NCBI GenBank assembly: GCA_038040445.1
Contig: JBBPIG010000011.1
Span: forward strand, 1 to 64,000
Source: Acidobacteriota bacterium
GTDB lineage: Bacteria; Acidobacteriota; Blastocatellia; UBA7656
DNA length: 64,000 nucleotides
Direction of reading: 5' to 3'
The position numbers and the translations under genes were made by a program. Below are positions 52,273-60,393 of the stretch, one piece after another. Every line of letters begins with the position of its first letter. Position 1 is the first letter of the stretch. A model generated the notes under the pieces. That model was given only the letters and a program-made list of their open reading frames with translations. It was not told the DNA's origin and did no database searches.

Positions 52273-54711
52273 ATGGTCTCCAGCAAAGTTCCTTCACGAA
52301 GCTTTTGGCATCAGGTCTCAATTGCAGTTTTCCCTCTGGCGGCTTTCATCCTGGCAAACTCGATAAGCGTCATAGGACAGGCAAAAAGCGCAAGTGTTTC
52401 CGGGCAGGTATCGGACCAGAGTGGCGCTGCGATCAGCGGCGCCTCAGCAAGGCTGTGGCAGCACTCAACGGGCTTTGATCAAATTGCCAAAACGGATAAC
52501 AGCGGTCTGTTTCTCTTTCGCGATGTCTTAGGCGGCAGGTACAACCTCAGCGTCAGCAGCAGTGGGTTCTCTGCTCTCACGCGAGAGATTGTTGTCTCAG
52601 CCGGCGGGACCGATAGCGCGGACTTCGTGCTTCACCCCGCGGCGCTCGCAGAAGAGATGGTAATCTCGGTCAATCGCATCGCGGAAACACCGGAGGTTCT
52701 GGAGCGGATACCCGGCTCAGTAGACGTAATCGACAAAAAGATGCTCGAAACGAGCCGGGCTTTCACTTTTACAGAAGCACTGCGCAAAGTGGCGGGCGTT
52801 CAGGTGCGCGACGAAGAAGGCTTCGGACTGCGGCCCAACATTGGTATTCGCGGGTTGAACCCCACCCGCTCCACCAAGGTGCTGTTGCTGGAAGATGGCA
52901 TACCGCTCACCTACGCGCCTTATGGCGACAATGCCTCTTATTACCATCCGCCAATTGATCGCTTCGAAAGCCTGGAGGTGTTGAAGGGCTCAGGGCAGAT
53001 CCTTTACGGCCCGAGCACGGTCGGCGGAGTCATCAACTACATTACGCCCACACCGCCGCAAAAGCCTTCAGGTTACGTGACGTTAATCGGAGGAAACCGC
53101 GACTACCTAAACGGCCACATTAACTATGGTGGGACCTGGAACGGCACGGGCCTCTTGTTCGACTACACGCACAAGCAAGGCCGTGGCTCGCGCGAGAACA
53201 CTCGCTCCAGCCTGAACGACTTAAACTTCAAGGCGCTCGCCGCCATTGGATCGAGACAGGCATTGACGTTGAAGGCGAATTACTACGGCGAAGATTCGAA
53301 CGTCACTTATTCGGGCCTGAGGGAGGATGAGTACCGGGCCAACCCGCGCCAGAATCCTTTCAGAAACGATTTCTTCTACGGCGATCGTTATGGCGCATCT
53401 GCCAGCCACGCTGTCATCTTCAACAACAACCTGGCGCTCACTACCAATGCTTACGGGCAAATCTTCCAGCGCCACTGGTGGCGGCAATCGAGCAATTCCA
53501 ATCAGCGGCCAAACGACTCGGCGGACCCAGCCTGCGGCGACATGGCTAACCTCAACACTACCTGCGGCAACGAAGGCCGTTTGCGTAAGTATTACGTCTG
53601 GGGGGTGGAGCCACGCTTGCGCGCAAGCCACCGTCTGTTCGGCCTGAGAAACGAAGCTGATTTCGGTTTCCGGATGCACTTCGAGACTCAGGACCGGCGG
53701 CAGGAGAATGGCAACCGGCCAACGTCGCGCACTGGAGTCATCGTAGAAGATAACGAACGTAAGAATCAGGCTTATTCCGGTTTCGTGCAGAACCGCTTTC
53801 AATGGAGAGACTGGACAATAACGCCGGGAATCCGACTGGAGCATATCAAGTACGAACGCACCAACAGGCTCGCGAACAATGGCGCTGGAATTGCCGGCAA
53901 GACGGACCTGACACAACTTGTTCCCGGTCTCGGCGTCTCCTACAGTCCTCGGCCAGGTACGACATTTTTTGGCGGCGTTCATCGCGGGTTCGCTCCGCCG
54001 CGCACCGAAGACATTATCAGCAACACCACAGGCGGCAGCGTAGACCTCGATCCCGAACTGAGCTGGAACTACGAAATCGGCGCGCGGGCTCTGGTCCATC
54101 CAGGCGTGAGAGTCGAGGCAACTTTCTTCCGCATGGATTATGAAAATCAAATCATCCCCGCGAGCCTTGCGGGTGGGATTGGCGCGGCGCTAACCAACGG
54201 CGGTGAAACACTGCATCAAGGAGCGGAGTTGACGGCGCGGGTAGATTCAGGGACCATCTTCAAGTCGAAACACAACTTTTACGCTCGCACGGCATACACA
54301 TATCTGCCACTAGTCCGGTTCGACGGTAAACGCTTCAGCAATGTGCCCGGGTTTGTCAGCGTAGACATCACTGCCAACCGGTTGCCTTATGCGCCCAGGC
54401 ACTTGCTGAACTTCAGCGTGGGCTACTCGAATCCAGCAGGCATAGACGCGCTGGTAGAAGCCGTTGGGGTGAGCGAGCAATTCGGCGATGATCTCAACAC
54501 GATAACGCCCACCTCGGATGGTCAGCGCGGATTGATCCCAGGCTACACGGTATGGAACTCGACGGTAAATTACAAAGTCGAGGCTATGCGGGCGACCTTC
54601 TTTTTTACGGTTAAGAACCTGCTCGATAGCACCTTCATTGTGGATCGTGCGCGAGGCATTTTGCCCAGCAGTCCGAGGATGGCGCAGGCAGGACTGAAGT
54701 TCTACTTTTAA
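52273..54711 (+). CDS. TonB-dependent outer-membrane receptor
   Basis: An 812-residue receptor. After a signal peptide (IAVFPLAAFILANSISVIGQ) comes a carboxypeptidase-regulatory-like domain (SVSGQVSDQSGAAISGASAR; about 38-118), then the plug (PEVLERIPGSVDVIDKKML.. GIRGLNPTRSTKVLLLEDGI; about 135-260) and a 22-strand barrel ending in the aromatic SPRMAQAGLKFYF. The pattern DGIPLTYAPYGDNASYYHPP and the overall order are like FecA-type iron(III) dicitrate receptors. The likely Fur-type operator and the nearby Fur gene support metal uptake; the ligand is inferred, not shown. Confidence 0.9.
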   Translation: MVSSKVPSRSFWHQVSIAVFPLAAFILANSISVIGQAKSASVSGQVSDQSGAAISGASARLWQHSTGFDQIAKTDNSGLFLFRDVLGGRYNLSVSSSGFSALTREIVVSAGGTDSADFVLHPAALAEEMVISVNRIAETPEVLERIPGSVDVIDKKMLETSRAFTFTEALRKVAGVQVRDEEGFGLRPNIGIRGLNPTRSTKVLLLEDGIPLTYAPYGDNASYYHPPIDRFESLEVLKGSGQILYGPSTVGGVINYITPTPPQKPSGYVTLIGGNRDYLNGHINYGGTWNGTGLLFDYTHKQGRGSRENTRSSLNDLNFKALAAIGSRQALTLKANYYGEDSNVTYSGLREDEYRANPRQNPFRNDFFYGDRYGASASHAVIFNNNLALTTNAYGQIFQRHWWRQSSNSNQRPNDSADPACGDMANLNTTCGNEGRLRKYYVWGVEPRLRASHRLFGLRNEADFGFRMHFETQDRRQENGNRPTSRTGVIVEDNERKNQAYSGFVQNRFQWRDWTITPGIRLEHIKYERTNRLANNGAGIAGKTDLTQLVPGLGVSYSPRPGTTFFGGVHRGFAPPRTEDIISNTTGGSVDLDPELSWNYEIGARALVHPGVRVEATFFRMDYENQIIPASLAGGIGAALTNGGETLHQGAELTARVDSGTIFKSKHNFYARTAYTYLPLVRFDGKRFSNVPGFVSVDITANRLPYAPRHLLNFSVGYSNPAGIDALVEAVGVSEQFGDDLNTITPTSDGQRGLIPGYTVWNSTVNYKVEAMRATFFFTVKNLLDSTFIVDRARGILPSSPRMAQAGLKFYF

Positions 54712-54863
54712 CTTCATCAATGTTTTGTTCACCAAACCCAGCACCACTCTGTGGGGCCTGATTTGCCACAAATAGAAGATGCTCGTTAGTCCTCAAAGAA
54801 AGCTGAAGCCGCTGCCGGTCCCCTCACAAACCCACTTGCTCTCTTCACGGACGCGCCAACGAT

Positions 54864-54891
54864 TTGCCAGTTCAATCCGCGAGTGTATAAT
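54864..54891 (+). promoter_or_regulatory. Sigma-70 promoter of the Fur-family gene
   Basis: TTGCCA (54864-54869, five of six), a 16-bp spacer and a perfect TATAAT (54886-54891). The transcript would begin near 54898, which excludes an earlier GTG start at 54883 and supports the ATG at 54916. Confidence 0.65.
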
Positions 54892-54915
54892 CCTGATGAT
54901 TCCAGCCGGAGTTTT

Positions 54916-55389
54916 ATGGAACGTGAAGAGAAACAGATATTCCAAGAGCATCTCAAGCGCGCCGGGCTTAAGCGAACGAGTCAGCGCGATTTGATTTTGG
55001 ATGTGTTTCTGGATACCGAAGGGCACGTTTCCAGCGAGGATCTGTACTCCCTCATCAAGGCCAGAGACCCGTCGGTCGGATTCACCACCGTGTATCGCAC
55101 ACTGAAGCTCTTCAAGGAGTGTGGCCTTGCTCGCGAGCTCGAGTTCCACGACGGGCGGATGCTCTACGAGCACGACTACAAGCACACTCACCATGACCAC
55201 CTGATCTGTACGGGCTGCGGCGCTTTGATCGAATTCTACAGCGAACAGATCGAGCAACTGCAAGATGAGATCGTCCGCCATTACCGATTCAAGCCGCTTC
55301 ATCACAGCCATCGAATATTCGGAATCTGCTCGGACTGCCAGAAAGCTCAAAAAGCCGCCGCAGCGAAGGCCAAGGCTTCCTCCAAATAG
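54916..55389 (+). CDS. fur: Fur-family metalloregulator
   Basis: A 157-residue repressor. The winged-helix DNA-binding half shows [20 protein letters not shown] and [18 protein letters not shown]. The dimer half has the metal-site motif [12 protein letters not shown] and a second cysteine pair CSDC near residue 138, fitting a structural zinc. The lysine/alanine-rich tail ([14 protein letters not shown]) is unusual. Whether it senses iron, zinc or manganese cannot be told. It lies 200 bp downstream of the TonB receptor and could bind the 21-bp operator at 52222. CCGGAG precedes the ATG. Confidence 0.92.
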   Translation: MEREEKQIFQEHLKRAGLKRTSQRDLILDVFLDTEGHVSSEDLYSLIKARDPSVGFTTVYRTLKLFKECGLARELEFHDGRMLYEHDYKHTHHDHLICTGCGALIEFYSEQIEQLQDEIVRHYRFKPLHHSHRIFGICSDCQKAQKAAAAKAKASSK

Positions 55390-55495
55390 AAGACGCCCTT
55401 TTACGCTCTTCCCTTCCCTATCAAAGCCGGTTCGCTTAACGAGTTGCTCAGCTTCATCGCTCGAATCTATTATCAACTCATCCGTGAGAACACTG

Positions 55496-56404
55496 ATGCC
55501 TCTCGCCAATGACCGCCAGTCCGCTCTCGATCCGTGCAGGCCGCTGGTCATCGCCCATCGCGGAGCCTCAGGCCTCGCGCCTGAGAACACGGTGGCCGCG
55601 TTCAAGCTCGCCGTAGCGCTCGGCGCGGACGGTGTCGAGATGGACGTTCAGTTGTCGTCGGACGGGACTCCCGTAGTCATACACGATGCGCGGGTCAATC
55701 GCACGACTGACGGCTCGGGTAATGTCGCGCGTCTCACGCTCGCTCAGCTCCAGGATCTCGACGCCGGCAGTTGGTTCGAGCGCCGGCTGAGTATGCGGCC
55801 TCGCGTTCGCGCGATGGTCCGGCGCTTCTCAGCCGAGACGGGTGATTCGTTCCGGACTTTCTCGCGTGAGCCGGTTCCCACGCTCGAAGTTGTACTCTCG
55901 CTGCTGGCGCCGGCTGGGCTTGGACGAATATACGTCGAGCTGAAAGGCGGCCCGGCAAAAAGACGAGCTTTGCTTGAAGCCGTTCTCTCGGTGGTGCGAG
56001 CGCTTCGACTCGAGCGCAACGTAACGCTGTTGTCCTTCGACCACGCGATCGTTCGCAGCGCGAAAGAGATTGCCGGCGATATTCGAACCGCGGCTACGTT
56101 TCCGGCGAAAGGCCGCAGGCTCATCTCGACTCGTTCCATCGTACGCGCTGCCGAGAGCGCAGGCGTCGATGAGGTCGCGCTTCATTTCGGGCTCGCGTCG
56201 AGGCGCGCTGTAGACGCTTTGCACGAGCGCGGCATATCCGTTTCGGCTTGGACCGCGAACAGCAAGCTGGCGATGAGGCGGCTCGCCGCGTGCGGAGTTG
56301 ATTCAATCATGACAAACTTCCCCAATCGGTTGCGCGGCGTTCTTGATTCGCTTTCGCCGGGTCCAATATCGGTGTTGAGCCGGCGACGCCGTGGGCGCGA
56401 GTAA
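55496..56404 (+). CDS. glpQ-like: Glycerophosphodiester phosphodiesterase
   Basis: A 302-residue GDPD TIM barrel, hydrolysing glycerophosphodiesters to glycerol-3-phosphate and an alcohol. H21 and R22 in IAHRGASGLAPENT, E48 and D50 in DGVEMDVQ and H63 in VVIHDARVNRTTDG are the metal and catalytic residues. The usual glutamate region YVELKGG is present near residue 145. No signal peptide, so probably cytoplasmic. The long in-frame extension upstream overlaps fur and is rejected; the ATG at 55496 was chosen. It ends two bases before the AraC-type regulator gene. Confidence 0.9.
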   Translation: MPLANDRQSALDPCRPLVIAHRGASGLAPENTVAAFKLAVALGADGVEMDVQLSSDGTPVVIHDARVNRTTDGSGNVARLTLAQLQDLDAGSWFERRLSMRPRVRAMVRRFSAETGDSFRTFSREPVPTLEVVLSLLAPAGLGRIYVELKGGPAKRRALLEAVLSVVRALRLERNVTLLSFDHAIVRSAKEIAGDIRTAATFPAKGRRLISTRSIVRAAESAGVDEVALHFGLASRRAVDALHERGISVSAWTANSKLAMRRLAACGVDSIMTNFPNRLRGVLDSLSPGPISVLSRRRRGRE

Positions 56405-56406
56405 CG

Positions 56407-57309
56407 ATGATGAAGAGCGCAGCGGTACCGAACGAAACCCATATGCTTGCCTCAGTCGGAGATCCGGTCTCGCGGCCCGGTCATTCTATGGAGTCCCAGA
56501 GGTTCGTTTCGCGGCCCCAGTTCACGGTGCGCCACACAGCAACGGACAATTGCGAGTTTGAGCCGCACTCTCACTCAGCGTTCACCATTACGGCGGTGCT
56601 TGCGGGACGGATCCAGGCGACAATCGGCGAGGGCACTTTTGAGTTGTCGGCCGGCGAAGCAGCTTTGACCAACGTTGGTCAGAACCACTCCGCGCGCGCT
56701 TCGGAGGTCGAGTTTGTTTCTATTGGAGTAGGCCCGGTTTTGGTGAACGAGCTGGTCGCCGAAATCGGTCTCACGCGCACAACCGCGGACATAGTTTTTC
56801 GCGCAAGCGTGGTTACAGACCAGACCATAACGCAAACGGCCGGGTTGATAGCGACCGAAATATCCGACGAGCGGTGGGGACACGACGAGATGCTCAACGC
56901 GCTGGTGCGTCAGCTCGTCATTCACCTATTGCGCTCGCATCTCACCGTAAGAATGTCGGAGCAGATCGAGCTTTCGCGCGCCGGACCGGTTGACCGGCGG
57001 CTGCGCCGCGCGATCGAGTTCATGCACGATAACTTCGGGCGCGAGCTTGCGGTCGAGGAGATAGCTTCGGCAGCGTACCTTTCGGAGTATCATTTCGCGC
57101 GGCTGTTCAAGCAGATTACCCGGGTTACGCCGCACGTCTATCTTGCGAACCTGCGGTTGGAGCGTGCGCGAAAACTGCTTGCGGAGACCGCGCTTCCCAT
57201 AAGCGAGATTGCTGCGATGGTCGGCTATCAAAGTCAAAGCCACTTTTCGAAGATGTTCAAGTCGGTTGCCGGCCTCGCCCCCCGGGCGTACCGGGATGCC
57301 GCAAAGTAG
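56407..57309 (+). CDS. AraC-family transcriptional regulator
   Basis: A 300-residue regulator. Residues about 30-120 are a cupin-type sensor domain (CEFEPHSHSAFTITAVLAGR.. LSAGEAALTNVGQNH). The C-terminal 100 residues hold two helix-turn-helix units with ELAVEEIASAAYLSEYHFAR and PISEIAAMVGYQSQSHFSKM, the AraC/XylS signature. It starts at 56407, two bases after the GDPD stop, so the two are co-transcribed. Inducer unknown; the adjacent acyl-CoA synthetase is a plausible target. Confidence 0.92.
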   Translation: MMKSAAVPNETHMLASVGDPVSRPGHSMESQRFVSRPQFTVRHTATDNCEFEPHSHSAFTITAVLAGRIQATIGEGTFELSAGEAALTNVGQNHSARASEVEFVSIGVGPVLVNELVAEIGLTRTTADIVFRASVVTDQTITQTAGLIATEISDERWGHDEMLNALVRQLVIHLLRSHLTVRMSEQIELSRAGPVDRRLRRAIEFMHDNFGRELAVEEIASAAYLSEYHFARLFKQITRVTPHVYLANLRLERARKLLAETALPISEIAAMVGYQSQSHFSKMFKSVAGLAPRAYRDAAK

Positions 57310-57373
57310 CGCGATCTCTTTGTCGTAGGCTGAACCCGACCGATATCAATAGATCACAGGTGAGGTACTCAAG

Positions 57374-58876
57374 ATGATTCGTCCTTTCAACTATTCAGGA
57401 ATCACTCGCGACGCGGACGGCATAGCTCATTACGACGACCGGCCAAACTCGCTGGTCGAGATGCTGCGAGCCACTGTCGACAAGTCTCCGGATCACGAAG
57501 CCCTCGTGGAACTGGGGGGCGAGCGAGTCAACTATCGCCAGCTCTGGGATCGCTCGGCGCGGGTTGCGGGTGGCTTAAAGTGCGCGGGTATCAATCGAGG
57601 CGATCGGGTCGCGATTCGACTTTGCAACGGGCTCGACTGGTGCCTGGCGTTCTTTGGAGTCCAGATGGCCGGCGCCATCGCCGTTCCCGTCAACACCAGA
57701 TTCAGCGAGTCCGAAGTCGAGTACGTTGTGAGTGATTCAGGTTCTCTCTTCTCGTTCCTGCCAGGGCAGCCGTTGCCGGATGGCGAGCCCTTCGCCGTCG
57801 AAGACCTGACCAAGAGCGATCTGGCCGCGATCTTCTACACCAGCGGCACCACTGGCTTTCCGAAGGGTGCGATGACCACGCACGAGAATTTTCTTGCGAA
57901 CACCGAGAACTGCCGTCGCGTGGTGAAGCTCCCGGATGATGGCAGCCTACGAAATCTGGTATCGGTCCCGTTGTTCCACGTCACCGGTTGCAATAGCCAG
58001 TTGCTGCCGACCTGCGAATCCGGTGACGCGCTGGTGATCATGCCAGCCTTCGAAGTCCAGGCGTTCCTGCGAGCGATCCGTGACGAGCGGATCAACCTGC
58101 TCACCTCGGTTCCCGCTGTCTTCTGGCTTGCGATCAACCAACCGGACTTTCACGAGGTGGACGCAGCCAACATCCGCTGGGTGACATACGGTGGAGCGCC
58201 GATCGCGCCGGAGCTCGTTGCCCGAATCATGGAAGCGTTTCCAAACGCTCGCGTCGGAAACGGCTTTGGCCTGACAGAGACGTCCTCGGTTGCAACTTTC
58301 CTTCCTCACGAATACGCGCACGACCGGCCGGAGACCGTTGGCTTCGCCGCCCCGGTCGTGGACCTGGATGTTTTCGAGAAAGATCCCTCGACCGGGGCGG
58401 GCGAGTTACTCGTGCGCGGAGCCAACGTCGTGAAGGGCTACTGGAACAAACCGGAGGCGAGCTCCGAGACGTTCGTCAACGGCTGGCTGCACACAGGTGA
58501 TATGGCGCGTCTGGATGAAGACGGCTTCGTGCAGATAGTTGATCGCAAGAAGGACATGATCTGTCGCGGCGGCGAGAATGTTTATTGCGTCGAAGTTGAG
58601 AACGCACTAGCTGCACATCCGGCGGTGTTCGAAGTAGCAGTGATCGGAGTAGCCGATTCGATGATGGGCGAGAAGGTCGGGGCAGTAATCGTCCCGCGCC
58701 CCGGACAAAAGGTTGACGTCGACGATCTGATCGCCTTCGCGCGCGACCATCTCGCGGATTTCAAAGTCCCACAGTTCGTGGCGATTCGCACGGAGCCAAT
58801 GCCTCGCAATCCCGGGGGCAAGATGCTGAAGCCGGTGTTGAGAAGAGAGACTGAGTGGGGCAAGCCGCTGAGGTGA
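57374..58876 (+). CDS. Acyl-CoA synthetase (AMP-forming)
   Basis: A 500-residue ANL-family enzyme activating a carboxylic acid to its CoA thioester through acyl-AMP. The P-loop is FYTSGTTGFPKGAMTTHENF, the adenine-binding part is VTYGGAPIAPE and GNGFGLTETSS, and WLHTGDMARLDEDGFVQIVD with RKKDMICRGGENVY and PRNPGGKMLKPVLR (the catalytic lysine) closes the pattern. It is about 20-30 residues shorter than usual before the P-loop. The acid chain length is not decided. GGTGAGG precedes the ATG. Confidence 0.92.
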   Translation: MIRPFNYSGITRDADGIAHYDDRPNSLVEMLRATVDKSPDHEALVELGGERVNYRQLWDRSARVAGGLKCAGINRGDRVAIRLCNGLDWCLAFFGVQMAGAIAVPVNTRFSESEVEYVVSDSGSLFSFLPGQPLPDGEPFAVEDLTKSDLAAIFYTSGTTGFPKGAMTTHENFLANTENCRRVVKLPDDGSLRNLVSVPLFHVTGCNSQLLPTCESGDALVIMPAFEVQAFLRAIRDERINLLTSVPAVFWLAINQPDFHEVDAANIRWVTYGGAPIAPELVARIMEAFPNARVGNGFGLTETSSVATFLPHEYAHDRPETVGFAAPVVDLDVFEKDPSTGAGELLVRGANVVKGYWNKPEASSETFVNGWLHTGDMARLDEDGFVQIVDRKKDMICRGGENVYCVEVENALAAHPAVFEVAVIGVADSMMGEKVGAVIVPRPGQKVDVDDLIAFARDHLADFKVPQFVAIRTEPMPRNPGGKMLKPVLRRETEWGKPLR

Positions 58877-58895
58877 AGCAGATAATCGCAAAGCC

Positions 58896-59318
58896 GTGAG
58901 AGTCGTATTCGACACAAACATCCTGGTTGCCGCCGCGCGTTCGCGACAGGGCGCGAGTTTCGCGCTTATCGGTTCGATTCCCGCGGCAGAATTCCAGTTA
59001 TGCCTATCAGTCGGGCTTTACGTCGAATGGCAGGCCGTGCTGACAAGAGATGAGAATCTGCCACCAGACCGCACAGCCGACGACGCGCTTGGGTTTCTTC
59101 GCTATCTCGCAAGTCAGGCGCATTTGCAGGAGATTCATTTCTTGTGGCGGCCGTTTCTTCCCGACGCTGATGATGACATGATATTGGAATTGGCTTTCGC
59201 TGCTGGTTGCCGCTATATTGTTACTCACAATGTGAAGGACTTTCAGGGCTCGGAGGAACTCGGCGTAACCGCCATAACTCCAGGCAATTTCCTGAACCTG
59301 ATTCGGAGCCAACCATGA
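58896..59318 (+). CDS. PIN-domain toxin of a toxin-antitoxin pair
   Basis: A 140-residue PIN nuclease of the group that cleaves RNA with four acidic residues. MRVVFDTNILVAAARSRQGA has the first aspartate, a glutamate lies near residue 44 (YVEWQAVL), and DADDDMILELAFAAG (around 90) and YIVTHNVKDF supply the others. The length and pattern fit the putative toxin COG1569 family. It starts at a GTG. The gene overlaps the following antitoxin by ATGA, with the toxin first, opposite to most vapBC loci. Confidence 0.88.
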   Translation: MRVVFDTNILVAAARSRQGASFALIGSIPAAEFQLCLSVGLYVEWQAVLTRDENLPPDRTADDALGFLRYLASQAHLQEIHFLWRPFLPDADDDMILELAFAAGCRYIVTHNVKDFQGSEELGVTAITPGNFLNLIRSQP

Positions 59319-59554
59319 GCACGCTGACGATCGAACTACCGGATTCGCTGAAGCAGAGCATCGAAGAACTCGCTGCAAAAGAGGGCTATTCAGTGAGCCA
59401 GTTTTTGGCCAGCGCCGCCGGTGAAAAGCTGGCGGTGATGATGACGATGGACTATCTGCGCCGCGAAGCGGCTTCCGGGCGTCGCGAAGATTTCGAGCAT
59501 TACATGAAAGCCGTACCAGACGTAGTCCCATCCGAAGACGACCGGCTCAACTAG
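59315..59554 (+). CDS. RHH-type antitoxin
   Basis: A 79-residue protein with a ribbon-helix-helix N-terminus: strand MSTLTIELPDSLKQSIEELA, then AKEGYSVSQFLASAAGEKLA. The rest (LRREAASGRREDFEHYMKAV) would wrap the toxin. It starts in an ATGA overlap with the toxin gene, so translation is coupled. It likely also represses the operon. Confidence 0.88.
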   Translation: MSTLTIELPDSLKQSIEELAAKEGYSVSQFLASAAGEKLAVMMTMDYLRREAASGRREDFEHYMKAVPDVVPSEDDRLN

Positions 59555-59597
59555 AATCGTCGACAACGTACAAGCTCGCGGCGAACTATGTTTGACC

Positions 59598-60368
59598 ATG
59601 ATGAGAGAAGACGCCATTACGCTCTATTCCTTCGGGTACTGGGGGTGGGGCACCTCGACAGATTACCTTGTCCAGGCTTTCGATGCCCTTGAGCGAAGTC
59701 GAGGCTTCAATCCGCCAGTTCTCGTAGACGTTCGGATTTCCCGTAGTGTTAGAGCACCGGGTTTCAATAACCGTGCGCTCGAAAAGCTCGTAGGAAAGGA
59801 ACGCTACGTTCATATGCCCGAACTGGGAAACCGAGCCGTGATAGAGAACACCGGGGAGAAGGTTACGATCGCAGATCCGGCCGCTGCGGGATCTCTGCTC
59901 AACCTGGCCATCAGTGAGCGCAGTAGAAGACGTCGAATCGTGTTTTTCTGCGCCTGCGCCTACCAAGTGAAGGATGGAAATCCATTCTGTCATCGATACG
60001 AAGTCGGCTCACTCCTTCTAAAGCAATCTCAAGAACGGAATCAACCGATCGTTGTTACTGAATGGCCGGGCACCGAACCCCAGATAATCACGCTGACAAT
60101 CTCTTCTGAAGTTCTCAAGAAACTGCGCCGCGGAATGAAATCAATACCTCTTCCGAGGGATTTCGCTCTGGATCGCATTGCTTCCATCACATGGGGCTCT
60201 GTCGTCCATTGCTCGACGGATGGAGAGCCCTTCAATGCACGAGTCGGTCGCGCGAAGTGGAGTGCTAATGGCTGGTATTTGCCAGTCATCCATCTCCTTC
60301 GTAAAAATGACGCGGTGGCATCGCGGCCAGAGATGCGCGCTTGGGGTTTTCTCGAACGACGAACTTGA
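59598..60368 (+). CDS. DUF488-like protein
   Basis: A 256-residue protein. It begins LYSFGYWGWGTSTDYLVQAF, continues with VLVDVRISRSVRAPGFNNRA then LEKLV, and has RIVFFCACAYQVKDGNPFCH with RYEVG. That is the DUF488 layout (LVDVR...; a cysteine and CHR in the C-terminal half), whose biochemical role is unclear. The last 100 residues, with WGSVVHCSTDGEPFNARVGR, are additional. The start is one of two adjacent ATGs at 59598. It lies 43 bp after the toxin-antitoxin pair and could be read with it. Confidence 0.65.
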   Translation: MMREDAITLYSFGYWGWGTSTDYLVQAFDALERSRGFNPPVLVDVRISRSVRAPGFNNRALEKLVGKERYVHMPELGNRAVIENTGEKVTIADPAAAGSLLNLAISERSRRRRIVFFCACAYQVKDGNPFCHRYEVGSLLLKQSQERNQPIVVTEWPGTEPQIITLTISSEVLKKLRRGMKSIPLPRDFALDRIASITWGSVVHCSTDGEPFNARVGRAKWSANGWYLPVIHLLRKNDAVASRPEMRAWGFLERRT

Positions 60369-60393
60369 AAGATCCAACGAGCTAATCCAAAAC

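Noticed and set aside
55265-55495. Long N-terminal extension of the GDPD gene
   Set aside because: It overlaps the fur coding region in another frame, and the family start is at the ATG at 55496.
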